In this document: positions 1-5,186 of the stretch, piece after piece | Layout of the letters: the number at the start of each line of letters is the position of its first letter | Numbering within the stretch: the first letter of the stretch is position 1 | NCBI GenBank assembly: GCA_041685075.1 | Contig: JAWLGN010000348.1 | Coordinates: 1-5,186 of the forward strand | Source: JAMCRM01 sp041685075 | Lineage (GTDB): Bacteria > Acidobacteriota > Terriglobia > Bryobacterales > Bryobacteraceae | Direction of reading: 5' to 3' | DNA length: 5,186 bases | Translations under genes and position numbers: made by a program | The notes under the pieces: model-generated | The model's database searches: none | What the model was told of the DNA's origin: nothing | What the model saw: the letters and a program-made list of their open reading frames with translations, nothing else

Positions 1-776
1 CGCTCGAGCAAGGTCTGCTCCAGGTGGAACTCAACCGCATCGATTCTGACAGGGTGCTGTTCGAAAGCCAGGTGGAGCGCGCCGTCATCGAACTGAAACT
101 GCTCGCCGGCACGGACGAGGGCGGGATGTTGCGGGTGGCCGAGCCCCTGGTTCCGCCGGCCCTGGAGGTCGATGCCGCCCAATTCACGAAACGGGCCATC
201 GAAGAACGGCCCGACATCCGGGCCGCGCGGCTCCAGGAGCAACTGGCCGATGCGGAACTGCGGCTGGCGCGCGCCGGAGCGGTGCCCGACCTGGTGGCTA
301 CGGGCAGCTACGCCCACCTGCAGTCCCGTTTCGACCAGTTCGGTTTCGCGGAGCCGGGCGGGCCGCTGGTGCCGCTGCGCGCCAAGGACAACATCCTTGC
401 CGCGGGAATCTCGATTTCGCTTCCCATCCGCAACCGCAACCAGGGGAACATCGAGGCCGCCATTACGCGCAGCCGCGCCGCCCGCCTGCGCCGCGAAGCT
501 CTGGAACGCAACGCGCGCCAGGAAGTGCTGGCGCTGGTGAACCGCTACCAGGCCGGGCAGCAGGCGCTGGCGATCTTCGGCCAGGGGTTGAAACAGTCGC
601 AGGAGAATCTGCAAATCGTCCGGGCGGCCTTCGAGTTGGGCGACCTGCGCATGTTCGACGTCATCCAGGAGCAGCGCCGCTTGCTCGACGCACAGCGCGC
701 CTACACAGACCTGCTGCGGGATACCAACATCGCGGTTGCCGAACTGGAGCGCGCCGTGGGCGTGCCCATCGAGTGA
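1..776 (+). CDS. czcC: CzcC-like outer-membrane efflux channel, C-terminal part (5' truncated by window)
   Basis: C-terminal 257 residues of a TolC/OEP-fold channel that carries metal ions across the outer membrane in an RND efflux pump. The frame is open from the first full codon (base 3) to TGA at 774-776, so the true start lies upstream. The GTG at 24 is an internal valine inside a helix, not a start. What is seen: a helix ending in ELKLLAG, typical of the end of the first OEP repeat; RPDIRAARLQEQ at about 207-242, the usual opening of the second repeat; an amphipathic stretch with the SISLPIRNRNQGNI motif at 411-452, resembling the LP-x-x-NRNQG beta-strand region of CzcC proteins; then a long Arg/Ala/Gln/Glu-rich helix, the GDLRMFDVIQEQRRLLDAQ motif from 639, and a final LERAVG. 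Family members are usually about 400-450 residues, so roughly 150-200 are missing, including any signal peptide or lipobox. It sits 9 bases before the adaptor gene, which fixes the pump role. Family assignment is firm; the metal is inferred from the neighbours. Confidence 0.93.
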   Translation, partial: LEQGLLQVELNRIDSDRVLFESQVERAVIELKLLAGTDEGGMLRVAEPLVPPALEVDAAQFTKRAIEERPDIRAARLQEQLADAELRLARAGAVPDLVATGSYAHLQSRFDQFGFAEPGGPLVPLRAKDNILAAGISISLPIRNRNQGNIEAAITRSRAARLRREALERNARQEVLALVNRYQAGQQALAIFGQGLKQSQENLQIVRAAFELGDLRMFDVIQEQRRLLDAQRAYTDLLRDTNIAVAELERAVGVPIE

Positions 777-778
777 GG
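775..778 (+). promoter_or_regulatory. Ribosome-binding site of the adaptor gene
   Basis: GAGG at 775-778 overlaps the TGA stop (774-776) of the channel gene and lies 7 bases before the GTG at 786. It is the feature that selects this GTG as the start: the nearest in-frame codons before it are only GGT, ACG and CAC following the stop, and the next in-frame methionine is residue 54, past the membrane anchor. The overlap suggests translational coupling with the upstream gene. Confidence 0.6.
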
Positions 779-785
779 TACGCAC

Positions 786-2030
786 GTGAAAGCCAGGAGT
801 TTATTTCCCGCCGTTCTACTGATCGCCGCCGTCGTGATCGCCTTCTATGCCGGCCGCCGGAGCGCCGCGCCGGCAGCGCCCGAGAAAGATGCCCATGCCG
901 ATGAGGACCTCGCCGCGCCGGGCCGGCTGGCGCTCACCGGGGAGATGCAGCAGAGGTTCGGCGTGCGTTTCGCCGCCGCCGAAGTGCGCGCGCTCGGCCG
1001 CACCATCCAGGCCACCGGCAGCGTGCAGGCCAACGCCTCGCGCCTGGCCAAGATCCGGGCGCTGGCGCGGGGCCGCATCGATAACGTCTACGTGAGGCTG
1101 GGAGACCGCGTGCAGGCGGGCCAGCACCTGCTGACCTACGACAACGCCGAGCTCGGCGACTGGATCGGGGAGTATCTTTCGGCGCTGGCCGAGTTGCAGA
1201 AGGCCGCCGCCGAGGCCGAAGTGTCGCGCCGCGCCCTGGAACGCGCGCGCAACCTGGTGGAACTCGGGGCCATCGCCCGCGCGGAGTTCCAGCGCCGCGA
1301 AGCGGAACACAAGAACGCCCTGGCCACCGTCGAGAGCAGCAAGGCCGGGGCCGCACGCATCGAAGAGAAGCTCCACCGCTTCGGCATGACAGACGCCGAA
1401 ATCGCAAAGCTCGACCCGGCAAAGGACCTGGTCTATCACCGGGAACGTTCCCACAGCTCCCTCACCGCGCCCTTTGCCGGCGTGATCACGCGCTTCAACG
1501 CCGCGCCCGGCGAAACCATAGGTCCCGAAGACGAGGTCATGACGGTGGCGGATCTTTCCACCGTCTGGGTACAGGCGGATATCTACGAGAAGGACATCCA
1601 CTCGGTTCGGGAAGGGCAGCAGGCACAGGTGACGGTGGCTTCCTATCCGGACGAGCTGTTCACCGGCACCATCACCTATATCAGCGACGTGCTCGACCCC
1701 CAGACCCGCACGGCCAAGGTGCGGATCGAAGTGCCGAATCCCCGTGGGTTGCTGAAGCTGGAGATGTTCGCCACGGTCCGGATCCCCACCGCGGGCGCCC
1801 GCCGGGCCCTGGTGGTGCCGGCTGAGGCGGTGCAGACGGTGGGCGGCCAGGAGGTGGCGTTCGTGCCCGCCGGCGGCGGTTTCGAGAAGCGTGTCCTGAC
1901 GCTGGGCGAGCGCGTGGGCGACTGGGTGGAGGTGGCGGCAGGCCTGGAGGCCGGAGAGAAGGTGGTCACCGAGGGGTCGTTCCTGCTGAAATCCGAGGCC
2001 CGCAAGGGCGAACTGGGGCACCAGCACTAG
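786..2030 (+). CDS. czcB: CzcB-like periplasmic adaptor (membrane fusion protein) of an HME-RND efflux pump
   Basis: Complete 414-residue adaptor that bridges the inner-membrane RND pump and the outer-membrane channel. It starts at GTG 786, which has a GAGG site 7 bases upstream. Residues 5-22 form a hydrophobic segment (LFPAVLLIAAVVIAFYAG) followed by RR, an uncleaved anchor or signal peptide; no lipobox cysteine is visible, so a lipoprotein is unlikely. A flexible Ala/Pro/Asp linker (about 26-45) follows. The first half of the lipoyl/barrel-sandwich domain is at about 85-120 (RGRIDNVYVRLGDRVQAGQ). A charged Ala/Glu/Arg-rich alpha-hairpin spans about 122-208 and ends in the CzcB-like FGMTDAEIAKL. 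The second lipoyl half is at about 226-257 (LTAPFAGVITRFNAAPGE), then a beta-barrel domain with DPQTRTAKVRIEVPNP, and a membrane-proximal domain with VVPAEAV and GLEAGEKVV. Length is normal for the family. Histidines are few: H37 in an acidic linker and a GHQH C-terminus. There is no large His-rich metal-binding N-terminus of the kind seen in Cupriavidus CzcB. CusB-like or CnrB-like naming cannot be excluded by this subunit alone. Confidence 0.93.
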   Translation: MKARSLFPAVLLIAAVVIAFYAGRRSAAPAAPEKDAHADEDLAAPGRLALTGEMQQRFGVRFAAAEVRALGRTIQATGSVQANASRLAKIRALARGRIDNVYVRLGDRVQAGQHLLTYDNAELGDWIGEYLSALAELQKAAAEAEVSRRALERARNLVELGAIARAEFQRREAEHKNALATVESSKAGAARIEEKLHRFGMTDAEIAKLDPAKDLVYHRERSHSSLTAPFAGVITRFNAAPGETIGPEDEVMTVADLSTVWVQADIYEKDIHSVREGQQAQVTVASYPDELFTGTITYISDVLDPQTRTAKVRIEVPNPRGLLKLEMFATVRIPTAGARRALVVPAEAVQTVGGQEVAFVPAGGGFEKRVLTLGERVGDWVEVAAGLEAGEKVVTEGSFLLKSEARKGELGHQH

Positions 2031-2033
2031 GAG
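2029..2033 (+). promoter_or_regulatory. Ribosome-binding site of the RND transporter gene
   Basis: AGGAG at 2029-2033 overlaps the TAG stop (2028-2030) of the adaptor gene. It lies 9 bases before the first of two tandem ATG codons (2043 and 2046) and 12 before the second, so the first ATG is the better start. As at the upstream junction, the site is embedded in the preceding stop, consistent with coupled translation of the pump subunits. Confidence 0.65.
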
Positions 2034-2042
2034 CAGCGCCCT

Positions 2043-5000
2043 ATGATGGAACGAATCATCCGGTTCAGCATCGAATGGCGCGCCCTGGTGGTGCTGCTGG
2101 CGGCGGCGCTGGTGGGGGTCGGCATCTACTCGGCGGCAAGCCTGCCGGTGGACGCGGTGCCGGACATCACCACCAACCAGGTGCAGATCAATGCCGTGGC
2201 GCCGTCGTTCACCCCGCTCGAAATGGAGCAGTACGTCACCTTCCCCATCGAGCTGGCCATGGCGGGGCTGCCCGGGATGGAGGGCGTCCGCTCGCTCTCG
2301 AAGTTCGGACTCTCGCAGGTGACCGTCACGTTCCACGAGGACGTGGACATCTACTTCGCGCGGCAGCTCGTGCTGGAGCGCCTCATCGCTGCGGAAAAGG
2401 AACTGCCGGCCGGCATCACACCGGAGATTGCACCGGTGAGCACAGGGCTGGGCGAGGTCTACCAGTTCACCGTGGAGAATGCGCCGGGCGCCGCCGAGAA
2501 ACGCTCCCTGATGGAGCTGCGCACCATCCTCGACTGGTTTATCAAGCCGCAGCTTCGATCCGTGCCGGGGGTCATCGAGGTGAACTCCTTCGGCGGCGAG
2601 GAGAAGCAGTACCAGGTGCTGGTCGATCCGGACAAACTGGTGAGCCTGGGGCTGAGTCTCTCACAAGTGATCGAGGCGCTGGAGCGGAACAACGCCAATG
2701 CCGGGGGCGCTTACATCGAGCACGCCGGCGAGCAGCAGTTGCTGCGCGGCGTGGGGCTGATCCGCAACGAGCGCGACATCGGCAACATCGTGGTGGCTTC
2801 CGAGGGCGGCACCCCCATCTTCGTGCGGGACATCGGGGAGGTGGGGCTGGGAGCGCAGGTGCGGCAGGGCGCGGCCACGCGCGACGGCCAGGGCGAAACC
2901 GTCATGGGAATCGCCATGATGCTGAAGGGCGAAAACAGCCGCGCGGTGGCCCGGCGGGTGGAGGCGAAGCTTCAGGAGACCGCCGCGGCGCTGCCCTCCG
3001 GCGTAGTAGTCCGCCCCTTCTACAGCCGCAGCGACCTCGTGGGGCGCACCATCCGGACCGCGGTGAAGAACCTGGTGGAGGGCGGCGTCGTGGTGATGGG
3101 GGTGCTGTTCCTCTTCCTGCTGCAATGGCGCGCGGGGCTGATCGTCTCCTCGGCGATCCCGCTTTCCATGCTGGCGGCGATTGTCGCCATGAAGCACTTC
3201 GGTGTCTCGGCGAACCTGATGAGCCTGGGGGCCATCGACTTCGGCCTGATCGTGGACGCCGCGGTCATCATCGTCGAAAACTGCGCCCGGCAGCTCGCCG
3301 CGCGGCGGCGCGAACTCGGCCGGGCGCTGAAGAAAGGGGAGCGGATCGAGACCATCCGTTCCGCCACGTTCGAAGTGCGCCACGCCAGCCAGTTCGGCGA
3401 GATCATCATCATCGCCGCCTACCTGCCCATCCTGGCGCTGGCAGGCACCGAGGGCAAGATGTTCCGGCCCATGGCCCTGACCGTGATCTTCGCGCTCTCG
3501 GGCGCCCTGGTTCTCAGCATGACCGTGATCCCCGCCCTGGCGGCGCTGTTCCTGCGGGAGCCGCGCAAAGCGCCGAAGCCCCACGCCGGCCACGACGAGG
3601 ACAACCCGGCGTTGCGGCCTGTGGTGCGCTACTACGGCCGCGTGCTGGAGGGCGCCATGCGCCGTCCCGCGCGCGTCTTTGCCTTGGCCGGCCTGTTTTT
3701 GGCGGCCAGTTCCCTGCTCTTCTTCGGGCTGGGCAGCGAGTTTCTTCCCGACCTCGACGAGGGCGCCATCGCCATCAACACGGGGCGGCTGTCCAGCGTC
3801 TCCCTGCCGCAGGCGGTGAAGATGCTGACCGTCATGGAGCAGAGCATCAAGGAACTGCCGGAAGTGGAAACGGTGGCCAGCCGCATCGGCCGGCCCGAGA
3901 TCGCCACCGATCCCATGGGGCCCGAGCACGCCGACACCTATGTCTTCCTGAAGCCCCGGCACCAGTGGCGCTCGGCCCGCACCCAGGAGGAGATCGTCGC
4001 GCGGCTCTCGCAGAAGCTGCAATCCATCCCCGGGATGAGCTTTACCTTTTCGCAGCCCATCAAGTTCCGCATGGCGGAGTTGATCGAGGGCGTGGGCGCG
4101 CGGTCCGACGTGGTAGTAAAGATATTCGGCGACGACGTGGAGGTGCTGCGGCAGAAAGCCGGGCAGGTGGCGCGCATTCTGGCCGGCGTGCCGGGCGCCG
4201 CCGACACCCGCGTGCAGCAGGTTTCCGGCCTGCCGGTCTTGCAGATCCGGGCCGACCGCGACCGCATCGCACGCTACGGCATCAACGTCTCCGATATTCA
4301 GGAACTGATCCAGAGCGCCATCGCGGGGTCGAAGGCCACCACGGTGCTGGAGGGCTTCATGCGCTTCGACCTGGTGGTGCGGCTGCCGGAGGAGGACCGC
4401 AGGGACGCCGCGGCGATTGGCAACCTGCTAGTGAGCGCGCCCGGCGGGCAGAAGATCCCGCTCAGCGAACTGACCGAGATTGTCAGCGAGGAAGGTCCGG
4501 CCGAGATCTCCCGCGAGGACGGGCGGCGCCGCATTTCCGTGGAGGTCAACGTGCGCGGCAGGGACCTGGGCGGCTTCGTCGAGGAGGCCCGCCGGCGCGT
4601 GGCGGAAGAGGTGGAACTGCCCCCGGGCTACCTGGCGCACTGGGGAGGGGCGTACGAGAACCTGGAGAGCGGCAGGCTGCGCCTGATGGCGGCGGTGCCG
4701 GCGACGTTCTTCCTGGTCTTTCTACTGCTCTTCGTGACCTTCCGCTCCATGGGGCAGGCCGCGTTGATCTTCACCGGCATCCCGTTCGCCGTAACGGGAG
4801 GCATCCTCGCGCTCTGGCTGCGCGGCATGCACTTTTCGATGAGCGCCGGCGTTGGATTCATCGCGGTATCGGGGGTGGCGGTGCTGAATGGGGTAGTGAT
4901 GGTGGCGTTCATCAACCAGTTACGCGAGCGCGGCGCGCCGCTCGAGCAGGCGATCAAAGAAGGCGCCCTCACGCGCCTGCGCCCGGTATTGATGACCGCG

Positions 5001-5186
5001 CTGGTAGCGAGCCTCGGGTTCGTGCCCATGGCGATATCGACCAGCGCCGGAGCCGAAGTGCAGAAGCCCCTGGCCACGGTGGTCATCGGAGGCCTCGCGA
5101 CGTCCACGATTCTGACCCTGATTCTGCTGCCGGTAACCTATCGCGCCCTGGAGAGCCGCGGCCGGGCGCACTCCGGCGAACTCAAG
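2043..5186 (+). CDS. czcA: CzcA-like heavy-metal RND transporter (HME-RND proton/cation antiporter), stop codon beyond window
   Basis: Inner-membrane pump subunit that exchanges protons for metal cations and feeds the adaptor/channel. The frame is open for 1048 codons to the last base; the family is usually about 1020-1070 residues, so only a few residues and the stop should be missing. Twelve-helix RND layout: helix 1 at about 14-33, followed by LPVDAVPDITTNQVQIN, the CzcA-type signature; first periplasmic porter domain to about 340; helices 2-6 at about 345-500; helix 7 at 546-564; second porter domain from GSEFLPDLDEG (564-574) to about 880; helices 8-12 from 881 to about 1033. Helix 4 holds DFGLIVDAAVIIVEN, with D399, D405 and E412 spaced as D402, D408 and E415 of Cupriavidus CzcA, the proton-relay residues. 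EGKMFRPMALTVIFAL (470-485) and SGVAVLNGVV (943-952) are further family hallmarks. The CusA Cu(I)/Ag(I) methionines align here, by eye, with N579 or V586, H629 and E679, so a divalent metal (Zn, Co, Cd, Ni) is favoured; which one is unknown. It follows the adaptor gene by 12 bases. Confidence 0.95.
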   Translation, partial: MMERIIRFSIEWRALVVLLAAALVGVGIYSAASLPVDAVPDITTNQVQINAVAPSFTPLEMEQYVTFPIELAMAGLPGMEGVRSLSKFGLSQVTVTFHEDVDIYFARQLVLERLIAAEKELPAGITPEIAPVSTGLGEVYQFTVENAPGAAEKRSLMELRTILDWFIKPQLRSVPGVIEVNSFGGEEKQYQVLVDPDKLVSLGLSLSQVIEALERNNANAGGAYIEHAGEQQLLRGVGLIRNERDIGNIVVASEGGTPIFVRDIGEVGLGAQVRQGAATRDGQGETVMGIAMMLKGENSRAVARRVEAKLQETAAALPSGVVVRPFYSRSDLVGRTIRTAVKNLVEGGVVVMGVLFLFLLQWRAGLIVSSAIPLSMLAAIVAMKHFGVSANLMSLGAIDFGLIVDAAVIIVENCARQLAARRRELGRALKKGERIETIRSATFEVRHASQFGEIIIIAAYLPILALAGTEGKMFRPMALTVIFALSGALVLSMTVIPALAALFLREPRKAPKPHAGHDEDNPALRPVVRYYGRVLEGAMRRPARVFALAGLFLAASSLLFFGLGSEFLPDLDEGAIAINTGRLSSVSLPQAVKMLTVMEQSIKELPEVETVASRIGRPEIATDPMGPEHADTYVFLKPRHQWRSARTQEEIVARLSQKLQSIPGMSFTFSQPIKFRMAELIEGVGARSDVVVKIFGDDVEVLRQKAGQVARILAGVPGAADTRVQQVSGLPVLQIRADRDRIARYGINVSDIQELIQSAIAGSKATTVLEGFMRFDLVVRLPEEDRRDAAAIGNLLVSAPGGQKIPLSELTEIVSEEGPAEISREDGRRRISVEVNVRGRDLGGFVEEARRRVAEEVELPPGYLAHWGGAYENLESGRLRLMAAVPATFFLVFLLLFVTFRSMGQAALIFTGIPFAVTGGILALWLRGMHFSMSAGVGFIAVSGVAVLNGVVMVAFINQLRERGAPLEQAIKEGALTRLRPVLMTALVASLGFVPMAISTSAGAEVQKPLATVVIGGLATSTILTLILLPVTYRALESRGRAHSGELK

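Noticed and set aside
24..26. GTG as a possible start for the channel gene.
   Set aside because: The frame continues open to the left edge, and the codons before it continue the same helix typical of the OEP domain. It is an internal valine of a truncated gene.
172..540. A 122-codon plus-strand frame inside the channel gene, with similar alternative frames at 847-1095 and 4480-4686.
   Set aside because: These are Arg/Pro/Ala/Ser-rich out-of-frame translations of G+C-rich coding DNA with no family resemblance.
2046..2048. The second of the tandem ATG codons as the transporter start.
   Set aside because: It is 12 bases from the AGGAG site, against 9 for the first ATG. The difference is a single residue, and the first is preferred.
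816..2336. A 506-codon open frame on the minus strand opposite the adaptor gene and the start of the transporter gene.
   Set aside because: It is antisense to clearly recognisable protein families and crosses the gene junction. Its translation is low-complexity, rich in His, Arg, Gly and Leu, with no recognisable domain, as expected from the mirror of high-G+C codons.
2661..4022. A 453-codon open frame on the minus strand inside the transporter gene.
   Set aside because: It is rich in His, Asp, Gly and Gln, without a domain or hydrophobic segments, and lies wholly within the well-conserved RND coding sequence. It is a G+C-driven shadow.
2043..5186. Naming the transporter cusA/silA (Cu/Ag pump).
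   Set aside because: The helix-4 motif starts DFG with a first Asp that CusA lacks, and the methionine ligands are absent, so a CzcA-type divalent-cation pump fits better.

Overview
This window is filled end to end by three tightly packed plus-strand genes encoding a tripartite heavy-metal efflux pump of the CzcCBA type (HME-RND family). The order is outer-membrane channel (czcC-like, 5' end cut off by the window), periplasmic adaptor or membrane-fusion protein (czcB-like, complete), and inner-membrane RND proton/metal antiporter (czcA-like, open to the last base, so at least its stop codon lies outside). Gaps between genes are only 9 and 12 bases. In each case the ribosome-binding site overlaps the stop codon of the gene before, which points to one polycistronic transcript whose promoter and regulator lie upstream of the window.

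Layout: 1-776 is the C-terminal 257 codons of the TolC/OEP-fold channel; 786-2030 is the adaptor (414 aa, GTG start); 2043-5186 is the RND transporter (1048 codons, no stop). All three sit in the same reading frame, separated by single TGA and TAG stops. There is no stretch over 300 bases without a gene, and I see no RNA gene, insertion sequence, CRISPR array or terminator.

How the parts work together: CzcA-type proteins form trimers in the inner membrane and drive metal cations outward using the proton gradient. CzcB-type adaptors link this trimer to the CzcC-type trimer in the outer membrane, giving a conduit across the envelope. The transmembrane-helix-4 motif of the RND protein (D399, D405, E412) has the spacing of the proton-relay residues of Cupriavidus CzcA. 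The positions that carry the Cu(I)/Ag(I)-binding methionines in CusA are not methionine here. A divalent cation (Zn, Co, Cd or Ni) is therefore the more likely substrate, though the exact metal cannot be read from sequence.

Organism: a Gram-negative (diderm) bacterium with a high-G+C genome, as shown by the outer-membrane channel and by the G/C-rich third codon positions, which also create long spurious antisense reading frames. The lineage cannot be fixed; Acidobacteriota or a high-GC proteobacterium would both fit, at low confidence. This is essentially an ordinary metal-efflux operon, and I found no sign of an undescribed system.
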